Assembly: GCF_013376045.1 (NCBI RefSeq) | Contig: NZ_JABMJG010000001.1 | Coordinates: 496,001 to 560,000 of the forward strand | Direction: 5' to 3' | DNA from: Variovorax sp. SG517 | GTDB taxonomy: Bacteria > Pseudomonadota > Gammaproteobacteria > Burkholderiales > Burkholderiaceae_C | Length of the DNA: 64,000 bases | Shown: positions 26,843 through 35,610 of the stretch, piece after piece | Layout: every line of letters starts with the position of its first letter | How positions within the stretch are numbered: position 1 is the stretch's first letter | The notes under the pieces: model-generated | What the model was told of the DNA's origin: nothing | What the model saw: the letters and a program-made list of their open reading frames with translations, nothing else | Database searches by the model: none | Made by a program: the position numbers and the translations under genes

Positions 26843-28846
26843 ATGTTGCAGAACCTAGACCTGACGAAGCTCGTCTTCGGCCGCCTCTCCTGGGAGGCGA
26901 TTCCCCTACACGAGCCGATCCTGCTCGTGACCTTCGCCGGCGTGATCCTGGGCGGCCTGGCCGTGCTGGGTGCACTGACCTACTTCAAGCTGTGGGGCAT
27001 GCTGTGGCGCGACTGGATCACCAGCATCGACCACAAGAAGATCGGCATCATGTACATCATCCTGGGCTTGGTGATGCTGCTTCGCGGCTTCGCCGACGCG
27101 CTCATGATGCGCGCCCAGCAGGCCATCGCCTTCGGCGACAACGCGGGCTTCCTGCCGCCGCACCACTACGACCAGATCTTCACCGCCCACGGCGTGATCA
27201 TGATCTTCTTCGTGGCGATGCCGCTGGTCACGGGCCTCATGAACTTCGTGGTGCCGCTGCAGATCGGCGCGCGCGACGTGGCCTTCCCGTTCCTGAACAA
27301 CTTCAGCTTCTGGATGACCACCTTCGGCGCCGGCCTGGTGATGGCGTCGCTGTTCGTCGGCGAATTCGCCAAGACCGGCTGGCTGGCCTATCCGCCGCTG
27401 TCGGGCATCCTCTTCAGCCCCGACGTGGGGGTCGACTACTACATATGGTCGTTGCAGATAGCGGGGGTGGGCACGCTGCTGTCCGGCGTGAACCTGCTGG
27501 CCACCATCGTGAAGATGCGCGCGCCCGGCATGACCATGATGAAGATGCCCGTCTTCACCTGGACCGCCCTGTGCACCAACGTGCTGATCGTCGCCGCCTT
27601 CCCGGTGCTGACCGCCGTGCTGGCCCTGCTGTCGCTCGACCGCTACGCAGGCACCAACTTCTTCACGAACGACCTCGGCGGCAACGCCATGATGTACGTG
27701 AACCTGATCTGGATCTGGGGCCACCCCGAGGTGTACATCCTGATCCTGCCGGCCTTCGGCATCTTCTCCGAAGTGGTCTCCACCTTCTCCGGCAAGCGCC
27801 TCTTCGGCTACGCCTCGATGGTGTACGCCACGGTCGTGATCACCATCCTGTCGTACCTCGTCTGGCTGCACCACTTCTTCACCATGGGCTCCGGCGCCAG
27901 CGTGAACTCGTTCTTCGGCATCACGACGATGATCATCTCGATCCCGACAGGGGCGAAGATCTTCAACTGGCTGTTCACCATGTACCGCGGCCGCATCCGC
28001 TTCGAGCTGCCCATGATGTGGACCATCGGCTTCATGATCACCTTCGTGATCGGCGGCATGACCGGCGTGCTGCTGGCCGTTCCCCCGGCCGACTTCGTGC
28101 TGCACAACAGCCTGTTCCTGATCGCCCACTTCCACAACGTGATCATCGGCGGCGTGCTGTTCGGCATGCTGGCGGGCATCACCTACTGGTTCCCGAAGGC
28201 CTTCGGCTACAAGCTCGACCCGTTCTGGGGCAAGTGCTCGTTCTGGTTCTGGATCGTCGGCTTCTGGTTCGCCTTCATGCCGCTGTACATCCTGGGCCTG
28301 ATGGGCGTCACCCGCCGCATGAACCACTTCCAGGACATGTCGCTGCAGATCTGGTTCCAGATCGCCGCCTTCGGCGCCGTGCTGATCGCGCTGGGCATCG
28401 CCTCGTTCCTGATCCAGCTGGTGGTGAGCTTCATCCGCCGCGACCAGCTGCGCGACACCACCGGCGACCCGTGGAACGGCCGTACGCTGGAATGGGCGAC
28501 CTCGTCGCCGCCGCCGGCCTACAACTTCGCGTTCACGCCGCGCGTGCATGACAACGACGCCTGGTCCGACATGAAGGCCCGCGGCTACCAGCGTCCGCTG
28601 GAAGGCTTCAGCCCGATCCACATGCCCAAGAACACGGCCGCCGGCTTCATCATCGCGGCGCTGAGCGCGGTGTGCGGCTTCGCCCTGATCTGGCAGATGT
28701 GGCTGCTGGCCGGCATCGGCTTCGTCGCCATGCTCGCCGCCGTGATCATCCACACCTTCAACTACAAGCGCGACTACTACATCCCCACGGAAGAAGTCGT
28801 CCGTACCGAAGAAGCGCGCACGCGCCTGCTGGCTGCCAATGTCTAA
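26843..28846 (+). CDS. cyoB: Cytochrome bo-type ubiquinol oxidase subunit I
   Basis: Catalytic subunit carrying haem b, haem o and CuB; proton-pumping quinol oxidase, 667 residues with 14-15 helices. Ligand motifs: [16 protein letters not shown] (low-spin haem His), [17 protein letters not shown] (CuB His and cross-linked Tyr), [10 protein letters not shown] (CuB His pair) and [16 protein letters not shown] (haem ligands). The start at 26843 leaves one base after the cyoA stop. The C-terminal extension is typical of CyoB rather than CtaD. Confidence 0.98.
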   Translation: MLQNLDLTKLVFGRLSWEAIPLHEPILLVTFAGVILGGLAVLGALTYFKLWGMLWRDWITSIDHKKIGIMYIILGLVMLLRGFADALMMRAQQAIAFGDNAGFLPPHHYDQIFTAHGVIMIFFVAMPLVTGLMNFVVPLQIGARDVAFPFLNNFSFWMTTFGAGLVMASLFVGEFAKTGWLAYPPLSGILFSPDVGVDYYIWSLQIAGVGTLLSGVNLLATIVKMRAPGMTMMKMPVFTWTALCTNVLIVAAFPVLTAVLALLSLDRYAGTNFFTNDLGGNAMMYVNLIWIWGHPEVYILILPAFGIFSEVVSTFSGKRLFGYASMVYATVVITILSYLVWLHHFFTMGSGASVNSFFGITTMIISIPTGAKIFNWLFTMYRGRIRFELPMMWTIGFMITFVIGGMTGVLLAVPPADFVLHNSLFLIAHFHNVIIGGVLFGMLAGITYWFPKAFGYKLDPFWGKCSFWFWIVGFWFAFMPLYILGLMGVTRRMNHFQDMSLQIWFQIAAFGAVLIALGIASFLIQLVVSFIRRDQLRDTTGDPWNGRTLEWATSSPPPAYNFAFTPRVHDNDAWSDMKARGYQRPLEGFSPIHMPKNTAAGFIIAALSAVCGFALIWQMWLLAGIGFVAMLAAVIIHTFNYKRDYYIPTEEVVRTEEARTRLLAANV

Positions 28847-29501
28847 CAGTACCGTCCTCAATTCCAGCCACACGAACACCGTGGGCAACGCCGCGAGCGT
28901 GCCCACCTTCGAGGTGTTCAACGTCCGCAACGAAGACCACCACCCCGAGAACGGCACGCTGCTGGGGTTCTGGCTCTACCTGATGAGCGACTGCCTCATC
29001 TTCGCCTGCCTGTTCGCGGTGTACGGCGTGCTGGGTCGCAGCTATGCGGCCGGCCCCTCGGGCGCCGACCTGTTCGACCTGCCGCTGGTGGCGATCAACA
29101 CCTCGCTGCTGCTGCTGTCGTCCATCACCTATGGCTTCGCCGTGCTCGAGATGCAGAAGCGCCGCATGCGTGGCATGCTGGTCTGGCTGGCCATCACCGG
29201 CCTGCTGGGCGCGGGCTTCATCGGCCTGGAGCTCTACGAGTTCGCGCACCTGATCCACGAAGGCGCGGGCCCGCAGCGCAGCGCCTTCCTGTCGTCGTTC
29301 TTCGCGCTGGTGGGCACCCACGGCCTGCACGTGACCTTCGGCATCGTCTGGCTCATCGTGCTGATGATCCAGCTGCCCAAGCACGGCTTCACCGCCGCCA
29401 ACCGCCGCCGCCTGATGTGCCTGTCGATGTTCTGGCACTTTCTGGACGTGGTCTGGATCGGCGTTTTCACCTTCGTGTATCTGATGGGATCGCTGCAATG
29501 A
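28839..29501 (+). CDS. cyoC: Cytochrome bo-type ubiquinol oxidase subunit III
   Basis: Subunit III, 220 residues, five membrane helices, with conserved [20 protein letters not shown] near the N-terminus and [17 protein letters not shown] and [20 protein letters not shown] towards the end. Its ATG lies inside the end of cyoB (eight-base overlap) and its stop overlaps cyoD, so the operon is tightly coupled. Confidence 0.97.
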   Translation: MSNSTVLNSSHTNTVGNAASVPTFEVFNVRNEDHHPENGTLLGFWLYLMSDCLIFACLFAVYGVLGRSYAAGPSGADLFDLPLVAINTSLLLLSSITYGFAVLEMQKRRMRGMLVWLAITGLLGAGFIGLELYEFAHLIHEGAGPQRSAFLSSFFALVGTHGLHVTFGIVWLIVLMIQLPKHGFTAANRRRLMCLSMFWHFLDVVWIGVFTFVYLMGSLQ

Positions 29502-29908
29502 GCGCGCACACCGAAACCGCCGGCCACGGCGCACATGGCCATGGCCACGACGACCACGGGCACGATGACGGCCCGGTGAGCCACAGCACCTTCAAGGGCT
29601 ACATGACCGGCTTCGTGCTGGCCGTGATCCTCACCGCCATTCCGTTCTGGCTGGTGATGGGCAAGGTCTTCGACAAGCCGAGCACCACCGCGCTCGTCAT
29701 CCTGGCCTTCGCCGTGGTGCAGATCGTGGTGCACATGGTGTACTTCCTGCACATGGACGCCAAGTCCGAAGGCGGCTGGAACATGCTGGCGCTGATCTTC
29801 ACGCTCGTGCTCGTGGTCATCACGCTGGCCGGTTCGCTGTGGGTCATGTACCACATGAACACCAACATGATGCCGCACTCGGTGCACGACATGAAGAACA
29901 TGCCCTGA
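29498..29908 (+). CDS. cyoD: Cytochrome bo-type ubiquinol oxidase subunit IV, His-rich N-terminus
   Basis: Small membrane subunit IV, 136 residues and three helices (for example [20 protein letters not shown] and [20 protein letters not shown]). The conserved [10 protein letters not shown] marks it as CyoD/CtaF-like. Unusually, the first 30 residues hold a His/Asp run ([13 protein letters not shown]) that could bind copper or another metal. The start ATG overlaps the cyoC stop by four bases. No cyoE (haem O synthase) follows; it must be encoded elsewhere. Confidence 0.95.
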   Translation: MSAHTETAGHGAHGHGHDDHGHDDGPVSHSTFKGYMTGFVLAVILTAIPFWLVMGKVFDKPSTTALVILAFAVVQIVVHMVYFLHMDAKSEGGWNMLALIFTLVLVVITLAGSLWVMYHMNTNMMPHSVHDMKNMP

Positions 29909-30708
29909 TGGCGCAGCAGGCCGTCCGCCGGCGCTCCACCGCCGCACGGGTGGCGCTGGCGGTCTGCGCCGTCCTCGCCTTCGCCGGCTTCGTCGCGCTC
30001 GGCACCTGGCAGGTCGAGCGCAGGGCCTGGAAGCTGGATCTCATCGCACGCGTCGACCAGCGCGTGCACGCCCCGGCCACCGCGGCCCCCGGGCGGACCG
30101 AATGGCCCACGGTCAACGCGGCCAACGACGAATACCGGCATGTCCGCCTTGCCGGCACCTTCCTCCACGACAAAGAGACGCTGGTGCAGGCCAGCACGAA
30201 GCTCGGCGCCGGCTTCTGGGTGCTGACCCCGCTGCGCAGCAGCGCCGACGGCAGCGTCGTGCTCGTCAACCGGGGATTCGTGCCTCCTGAAGCGCAGAAA
30301 CGCGAGGCGCGCACTGCGACCGAACCGCAGGGCGAGACCACCGTGGCAGGCCTGCTGCGCCTGACCGAGCCCAAGGGCGGCTTCCTGCGCAAGAACGATC
30401 CGGCCGGCGACCGCTGGTTCTCGCGCGACGTGCAGGCCATCGCCGCCGCGCGCGGCCTGAGCGATGTGGCGCCCTACTTCGTCGATGCCGAGGCCGCGCA
30501 AGCCCCTTCGTCAGCCGCCGACACCCCCGCCTGGCCCGCAGCCGGCCTGACGGTCATTTCCTTTCCCAACAGCCACCTCGTCTACGCCCTGACCTGGTAT
30601 GGCCTGGCCCTGATGGTGCTGATCGCGGCCTGGTTCGTGCGGCGCAGCGAAAATGCGGCCCATGCCGACGCCCGCCCCGCCGACCAAGATGCCCGCCGCG
30701 ACGGCTGA
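29908..30708 (+). CDS. SURF1 family haem-copper oxidase assembly protein
   Basis: Assembly factor for haem-copper oxidases, probably delivering haem to subunit I. 266 residues, with an N-terminal helix (VALAVCAVLAFAGFVALGTW followed by QVERRAWK, the conserved SURF1 opening), a large periplasmic domain (DEYRHVRLAGTFLHD ... FWVLTPLRSSADGSVVLVNR) and a C-terminal helix (LTWYGLALMVLIAAWFV). Its ATG overlaps the cyoD stop by one base. The 3' end overlaps the start of the RegB gene. Confidence 0.93.
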   Translation: MAQQAVRRRSTAARVALAVCAVLAFAGFVALGTWQVERRAWKLDLIARVDQRVHAPATAAPGRTEWPTVNAANDEYRHVRLAGTFLHDKETLVQASTKLGAGFWVLTPLRSSADGSVVLVNRGFVPPEAQKREARTATEPQGETTVAGLLRLTEPKGGFLRKNDPAGDRWFSRDVQAIAAARGLSDVAPYFVDAEAAQAPSSAADTPAWPAAGLTVISFPNSHLVYALTWYGLALMVLIAAWFVRRSENAAHADARPADQDARRDG

Positions 30709-32119
30709 GTCCGCCGCAGTCGCGGGCGAGCTGCAGCCTCCCCGCGCCGGCGTCGCGAGCCTCGACAACGCCATCGGCCACCAGAACATGCAGCAGCTGA
30801 TACAGCTGCGCTGGTTCGCGGTGGTCGGACAGGTCGCCACCATCCTGGTGGTGCACTACGGCTTCGAGATCCGGCTGCCGCTGGACCACATGCTGCAGGT
30901 GCTGGCCTGCCTCGCCCTCTTCAACATGGTGAGCCTGCTGCGCTCGCGCAGCCACCGGCGCGTGACCAACGGCGAGCTGTTCGTCGCGCTGCTGGTCGAC
31001 GTGGCCACCCTCACCGCGCAGCTCTACCTGAGCGGCGGCGCGACCAACCCCTTCGTGTTTCTCTTCCTGCTGCAGGTGACGCTGGGCGCGGTGCTGCTGA
31101 AGGCCTGGTCGACCTGGACCATGGTGGTCATCACCAGCATCTGCTTCGCCGGACTCGCGCTGTTCTCGCGCCCGCTCGCGCTGCCGCTGGACCACGACCG
31201 CGGCCTGTGGAGCCCCTACATCCAGGGCATGCTGGTGTGCTTCGCGCTCAATGCGGCGCTGCTCGTGATCTTCATCACCCGCATCAGCCGCAACCTGCGC
31301 GCGCGCGACGCGCGGCTGGCCGACCTGCGGCAGCGCGCCTCGGAAGAAGAGCACATCGTGCGCATGGGCCTGCTGGCTTCGGGCGCAGCGCACGAGCTGG
31401 GCACGCCGCTTGCCACGCTCGCGGTGATCCTCGGCGACTGGCGCCGACTGCCGCATTTCAGCTCCGACCCCGAGCTGCTCACCGAGGTGGCCGAGATGGA
31501 ACTGCAGATCCAGCGCTGCAAGAGCATCGTGAGCGGCATCCTGCTGTCGGCCGGCGAGGCGCGTGGCGAGTCTTCGGAGGAAACCACCGTCAGCACCTTC
31601 CTCGACGACCTCGTCGAGGAGTGGCGCACCACCCGCCCCGTGGAAGACTTCGAGTACGACAACCGCTTCGGCCGCGACCTGCCCATGGTTTCCGACTCGG
31701 CCCTCAAGCAGATGATCTGCAACGTGCTCGACAATGCGCTGGAGGCGTCGCCGCACTGGCTGCGCCTCGAGGCGGCGCACGACGCCGACGCGCTGACGAT
31801 CACCGTCACCGACGCAGGCCCCGGCTTCCTGCCGGCCATCCTCAAGGAGTTCGGCAAGCCCTACCAGTCGAGCAAGGGCCGCGCGGGCGGCGGGCTGGGG
31901 CTGTTCCTGGTGGTGAACGTGGCGCGCACCGTGGGTGGACGCGTCGTGGCGGCCAACCGACCCGAGGGCGGCGCCGTCGTGAAGATCACGCTGCCGCTCG
32001 CGGCCATCGTGCTCGAGGAAGAAGAGACGGAAGTGGACGACGACGCGGACGACGAAGAAGCCCTCGCGGCCGCCGGCAGGACCATCGGAATGGAAGGCAA
32101 TGAGCGAAACAGAAGCTGA
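30653..32119 (+). CDS. regB: Redox-sensing histidine kinase RegB/PrrB type
   Basis: Membrane sensor kinase of the RegB/PrrB/ActS family, 488 residues from the first ATG (others at 30662 and 30689 are possible). Six hydrophobic segments contain the quinone-binding signature GGATNPF (residues 128-134; family motif GGxxNPF). The phospho-acceptor is His247 in GAAHELGTPLATLAVIL. A Cys at about residue 289 (IQRCKSIVSGI) occupies the place of the redox-active RegB cysteine. The ATPase lobe shows NVLDNALEASP, TDAGPGFLP and GGGLGLFLVVN. It overlaps the SURF1 gene and overlaps regA by 20 bases, so oxidase genes and redox sensor are linked. Confidence 0.93.
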   Translation: MRPMPTPAPPTKMPAATAESAAVAGELQPPRAGVASLDNAIGHQNMQQLIQLRWFAVVGQVATILVVHYGFEIRLPLDHMLQVLACLALFNMVSLLRSRSHRRVTNGELFVALLVDVATLTAQLYLSGGATNPFVFLFLLQVTLGAVLLKAWSTWTMVVITSICFAGLALFSRPLALPLDHDRGLWSPYIQGMLVCFALNAALLVIFITRISRNLRARDARLADLRQRASEEEHIVRMGLLASGAAHELGTPLATLAVILGDWRRLPHFSSDPELLTEVAEMELQIQRCKSIVSGILLSAGEARGESSEETTVSTFLDDLVEEWRTTRPVEDFEYDNRFGRDLPMVSDSALKQMICNVLDNALEASPHWLRLEAAHDADALTITVTDAGPGFLPAILKEFGKPYQSSKGRAGGGLGLFLVVNVARTVGGRVVAANRPEGGAVVKITLPLAAIVLEEEETEVDDDADDEEALAAAGRTIGMEGNERNRS

Positions 32120-32651
32120 AGCGCAGCGCCAGTTGCTGATCGTCGAGGACGACGGCGCCTTCGCGCGCGCGCTCGGCCGCTCGTTCGAGCGCCGTGGCTA
32201 TGCGGTGGCGCACGCGAGCAATCTCGCGGAAGTGGAAGCCCTGCTGGCTGGCGGCACGCCCGGCTACGCGGTGGTCGACCTCAAGCTCAACGGCGAGGCC
32301 TCGGGCCTGGCCTGCGTGCAGATGCTGCACCGGCACAACCCGAAGATGCTGATCGTGGTGCTCACGGGCTTCGCGAGCATCGCCACCGCGGTGGAAGCCA
32401 TCAAGCTCGGCGCCTGCCACTACCTGGCCAAGCCCTCGAACACCGACGACATCGAGGCCGCCTTCGGCCGCGCCACCGGCACCACCGAGGTGGAGCTGAC
32501 CAACCGCTCCACCTCGATCAAGACGCTCGAATGGGAGCGCATCCACGAGACGCTGGCCGAGACCGGCTTCAACATCTCCGAGACCGCGCGCAGGCTCGGC
32601 ATGCACCGGCGGACGCTGGCACGCAAGCTGGGCAAGCAGCAGGTCAAGTAG
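32100..32651 (+). CDS. regA: Redox response regulator RegA/PrrA/ActR type
   Basis: Response regulator of 183 residues. The receiver has acidic pocket Glu16-Asp17-Asp18 (LLIVEDDGAFARAL), phospho-acceptor Asp60 in VVDLKLNGEASG and Lys in LAKPSN. A short linker leads to the Fis-type helix-turn-helix NISETARRLGMHRRTLARKL, the highly conserved RegA DNA-binding sequence type. It is encoded in a 20-base overlap with regB. In relatives it controls respiration, carbon and nitrogen fixation according to quinone-pool redox state; here the adjacent cyo operon is the obvious target (inference). Confidence 0.95.
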   Translation: MSETEAEAQRQLLIVEDDGAFARALGRSFERRGYAVAHASNLAEVEALLAGGTPGYAVVDLKLNGEASGLACVQMLHRHNPKMLIVVLTGFASIATAVEAIKLGACHYLAKPSNTDDIEAAFGRATGTTEVELTNRSTSIKTLEWERIHETLAETGFNISETARRLGMHRRTLARKLGKQQVK

Positions 32652-32703
32652 GCAAGCCCTCTCGGCTTCCAACCCGACACACTTCATTGCGAACGGACAG
32701 ACG

Positions 32704-33399
32704 ATGACCTTTTCACCGCCCTCTCCCTCATCCCCGCAACGCAGCAAAACCGCCGTCCTCGCCGCGCGCGACCAGACGGCGATGGAGGAGCTCTTCAACG
32801 CCCTGAGCCACGGCCTGGGCCTTGCGCTGGCGATTGCCTCGCTGCCGATCCTGGTCTACAGCGCCGCACAGAAGGGCCAGGCCGCGGCCGTGGTCGGCGC
32901 CAGCCTGTTCGCGGGCACGGCCATCGTGCTGTACCTGATCTCCACGCTCTACCACGCGCTGCCCATCGGCCGCGCCAAGGCCTGGTTCAACCGGCTGGAC
33001 CACGCGGCCATCTACCTCTTCATCGCGGGCAGCTACATGCCCTTCCTGTTCGGCGTGCTGCGCGGCCCGCTGGGCTGGACGCTGTTCGGCGCCATCTGCG
33101 CGGCCGCGGCGCTGGGCGTGGGCGCCAAGCTGTTCAACCGGCTGAAGCATCCGCTGTGGTCCACTGGCCTGTACGTGGCGATGGGCTGGATGGCGCTGAT
33201 GGCCGCCGTGCCGCTGTACGAGCGCATGTCGGCAGCGGGCCTTGGCTGGCTGGTGGCCGGCGGGCTGTTCTATACGGCCGGTGCGGTGGTGTTCCTGTTT
33301 GACAACAAGGTGCGCTTTGCCCACTCCGTGTGGCACCTCTTCGTGCTCGCCGGCAGCACCTGCCACTTCTTCGCCGTGCTCTGGCATGCGCATGGGTAA
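32704..33399 (+). CDS. Haemolysin III / PAQR-family membrane protein
   Basis: A seven-helix membrane protein of 231 residues. It has the PAQR signature: Ser/His in NALSHGLGLALAIASL and LYLISTLYHAL, Asp/His in NRLDHAAIYLFIAGSY, and the C-terminal His pair in HSVWHLFVLAGSTCHFFAVL. These residues form a putative zinc-dependent hydrolase site. The bacterial function is uncertain despite the haemolysin name. The frame has an ATG at 32704, with another at 32782 (MEELFNALSHG), which may be the true start since the first 26 residues are Ser/Pro-rich. Confidence 0.93.
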   Translation: MTFSPPSPSSPQRSKTAVLAARDQTAMEELFNALSHGLGLALAIASLPILVYSAAQKGQAAAVVGASLFAGTAIVLYLISTLYHALPIGRAKAWFNRLDHAAIYLFIAGSYMPFLFGVLRGPLGWTLFGAICAAAALGVGAKLFNRLKHPLWSTGLYVAMGWMALMAAVPLYERMSAAGLGWLVAGGLFYTAGAVVFLFDNKVRFAHSVWHLFVLAGSTCHFFAVLWHAHG

Positions 33400-33406
33400 C
33401 TCCCCC

Positions 33407-33497
33407 AGGCTTCGCGCACTTCGTGTCGCTTCGCCAACCCCCTCGCCGGGGGCAGCACCGGCGGCCCGGCAAAGCCGGTTCCGCGGTGCTCCGCGAA
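33407..33497. repeat. Dispersed GC-rich intergenic repeat, copy A
   Basis: About 90 bases between the haemolysin-III gene and slyX. It shares ordered blocks with copy B at 48001-48083: GGCTTCGCGCA at the left end, CGGGGGC in the middle, GCGGCCCGGC, then a CCGCGGT block and terminal CCGCGAA. The part GGCCCGGCAAAGCCGG can fold into a small hairpin. Such short palindromic intergenic units are common in Comamonadaceae genomes (recalled, not searched). Confidence 0.6.
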
Positions 33498-33507
33498 AGA
33501 GCCTCTA

Positions 33508-33735
33508 CTAATAGTGCGGTGGGAGCTCGTCGCGCGGGTTGCGCGGCGCGCCATCCGGGCCTGTGCTCTGCATCTGTTCCTTCAGCTGCGTGACCTGCAG
33601 GATCAGCCGGTCGATTTGCTGCTGTTGGCGGTAGATCGTCATGTTCAGCTGGTCGAGCAGGTCTTCGGCGTAGCTAGCCTTGATCTCGAGCTCGGTCACG
33701 CGTTCGGCAATGAGGTCGTGGGACGGGTTTTCCAT
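33508..33735 (-). CDS. slyX: SlyX family protein
   Basis: A 75-residue coiled-coil protein of unknown molecular function. It is typical SlyX: MENPSHDLIAERVTELEIKA, then a continuous helix EDLLDQLNMTIYRQQQQIDR and a C-terminal DELPPHY (family PPHY end). Length and ends match the family exactly. Confidence 0.96.
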   Translation of the reverse strand: MENPSHDLIAERVTELEIKASYAEDLLDQLNMTIYRQQQQIDRLILQVTQLKEQMQSTGPDGAPRNPRDELPPHY

Positions 33736-33843
33736 GCCGCTATTGGACAGGAAGACCGCCTCGCTCTTTGTGACGCCTTGCTTAGCGACGCACCTTCGCC
33801 TCCAGCAGGTCGGCCATGCCGATGCGCTTCGTGTCCGATGGAC

Positions 33844-34587
33844 TCAAGCCAGGCCGCCATTGGCACGCAGGATCTGGCCATTGACCCAGCCCGCGTCGGG
33901 CCCGGCGAGGAAGGACACCACCGATGCGATGTCCTCGGGCTGGCCCAGGCGCTGCAGCGGCGGCATCTTTGCGAAGGCCTGGACCTGCTCCTCGGTCTTG
34001 CCGTCGAGGAACAGCGAGGTGGCGATCGGGCCCGGCGCCACGGCGTTCACCGTGATGCTGCGGCCGCGCAGCTCCTTGGCGAAAACGTGCGTGAAGGCCT
34101 CGACCGCCGCCTTGGTGGCGTTGTAGATCGCGTAGCCGGGCATGTTCAGCGCGAGCGTGGTGCTGGAGAAGTTGACGATGCGCCCGCCCTCGTTGAGCCG
34201 TGCGGCGGCTTCGCGCAGCGTGTTGAAGGTGCCTCGCACGTTGATGTCGAAGGTCTGGTCGTAGTGCGCGTCGCTGTGCTCGGCCAGCGGCAGGGTATTG
34301 AGCACGCCGGCGTTGTTGACCAGCACGTCGACCTTGCCGAGCTGCGCCTCGACGGCGTCGAACATCGCGCGCACTTCGTCGGCGCTGGCCACGTCGGCCT
34401 TGATGGCGACGGCCTTGCCGCCGGCGGCCTTCAGCTCGGCGACGAGGGCCTCGGCCTGGGCAGGGCTCGACGCGTAGTTGACGGCGACGGCGAAGCCGTC
34501 ACGGGCGAGGCGCTGGGCGACGGCGGCACCGATGCCGCGCGATGCGCCGGTGACGATGGCGACCTTGGGGTTGGAAGAGGGGGTCAT
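33844..34587 (-). CDS. SDR-family NAD(P)-dependent oxidoreductase
   Basis: Classical short-chain dehydrogenase/reductase of 247 residues. The cofactor loop is VTGASRGIGAAVA (about residues 12-24), with NNAG at about 92-95, the catalytic Ser in NFSSTTLALN and Tyr/Lys in YAIYNATKAAVEAF (Y-x3-K). It belongs to the FabG-like 3-oxoacyl/alcohol reductase group; the substrate is unknown. It is divergently transcribed from a LysR gene that most probably regulates it. Confidence 0.93.
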   Translation of the reverse strand: MTPSSNPKVAIVTGASRGIGAAVAQRLARDGFAVAVNYASSPAQAEALVAELKAAGGKAVAIKADVASADEVRAMFDAVEAQLGKVDVLVNNAGVLNTLPLAEHSDAHYDQTFDINVRGTFNTLREAAARLNEGGRIVNFSSTTLALNMPGYAIYNATKAAVEAFTHVFAKELRGRSITVNAVAPGPIATSLFLDGKTEEQVQAFAKMPPLQRLGQPEDIASVVSFLAGPDAGWVNGQILRANGGLA

Positions 34588-34681
34588 GGCGGGTGTCCTT
34601 TGGTGGAAGTTCGTTGGTGAGGCGAATCTTCGATCGTTCCACTCAAAAGATAATCAGCGCCATATCGCCATTACCATTCCA

Positions 34682-34698
34682 TTTATTTCAACAATAAA
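34682..34698. promoter_or_regulatory. Inverted repeat in the SDR/LysR divergent region (candidate LysR box)
   Basis: TTTATT (34682-34687), five bases, AATAAA (34693-34698): a perfect 6-base inverted repeat of the T-N11-A type in an AT-rich patch, 15 bases before the LysR start. LysR-type proteins commonly bind such sites near their own promoter. Positional inference only. Confidence 0.4.
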
Positions 34699-34712
34699 CC
34701 GGTGAATCGCCC

Positions 34713-35609
34713 ATGGACCGCTTCCAGGAAATGCAGGCCTTCGTGCGCATCGCCGAGCGCCAGAGCTTCACGCAGGCCTCCGAAGACCTGCAGATTCCCC
34801 GCGCGACCGTCACCAACCTGATCAAGCGCGTGGAGCAGCGCCTCGGCACCCGGCTGCTGGAGCGCACCACCCGCACCGTGCGCCTCACGCAGGACGGCGA
34901 GGCCTACTACCGCCGCTGCGTGCGGCTGCTAGCCGACGTGGAGGAAGCCGAGGGCCTGTTCCGCGACGCGGCGCCCAAGGGCCTGCTGCGCGTGAACCTG
35001 CAGGGCACGCTGGCGCGGCATTTCGTGGTGCCGGCGCTGCCTGGCTTCCTGGCGCACCATCCGGAGCTGGAGCTGCACATCGGCGAGGACGACCGCCTCG
35101 TCGACCTGGTGCGCGAGGGCGTCGATTGCGTGCTGCGCGCGGGCACGCTGCAGGACTCGTCGATGGTCGGGCGGCGCGTGGCGCTGCTGCCGCAGGTCAC
35201 GGTCGCGAGCCCCGCCTACCTGGCGGCGCACGGCGAGCCCCGCAGCCCGGATGAGCTGGCCTCGCACCGCGCCATCCACTACGTCTCCAGCGCCACGGGC
35301 AAGGCCCTGCCGCTCGAATTCACGGTCGACGGGCGGGTGACGAGCGTGCAGCTCGGCGGCATCGTCTCGGTGACCGGTGCTGACCTCTACACCGGCTCGG
35401 CCGTCGCGGGACTGGGGCTGGTGCAGGTGCCGCGCTACCGCGTGGCCAGTGAACTGGCGGACGGGCGGCTGAAGGTTCTGCTGGCGGAGTTCGCGCCGCC
35501 GCCGATGCCCGTCTCGGTGCTCTATGCGCAGAACCGGCAGCTGTCGTCGCGCGTGCGCGTGTTCACGCAGTGGCTGCGCGACATCTTCGAGGCCGCCGAG
35601 GCATCCTGA
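34713..35609 (+). CDS. LysR-family transcriptional regulator
   Basis: A 298-residue LTTR. The N-terminal winged helix is MDRFQEMQAFVRIAERQSFT, then QASEDLQIPRATVTNLIKRV and RLGTRLLERTTRTVRLTQDG. A type II periplasmic-binding-like effector domain follows (about residues 90-295, with VDCVLRAGTLQDSSMV). It is the CrgA/DsdC-like group often seen with oxidoreductases in Burkholderiales. Divergent from the SDR gene; convergent with the MFS gene, with one base between their stops. Confidence 0.95.
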   Translation: MDRFQEMQAFVRIAERQSFTQASEDLQIPRATVTNLIKRVEQRLGTRLLERTTRTVRLTQDGEAYYRRCVRLLADVEEAEGLFRDAAPKGLLRVNLQGTLARHFVVPALPGFLAHHPELELHIGEDDRLVDLVREGVDCVLRAGTLQDSSMVGRRVALLPQVTVASPAYLAAHGEPRSPDELASHRAIHYVSSATGKALPLEFTVDGRVTSVQLGGIVSVTGADLYTGSAVAGLGLVQVPRYRVASELADGRLKVLLAEFAPPPMPVSVLYAQNRQLSSRVRVFTQWLRDIFEAAEAS

Positions 35610-35610
35610 A

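Noticed and set aside
33782-33846. Possible C-terminal remnant of another gene on the minus strand, reading SDTKRIGMADLLEAKVRR then stop
   Set aside because: It looks protein-like but is too short and has no recognisable parent family; could be chance in GC-rich DNA.
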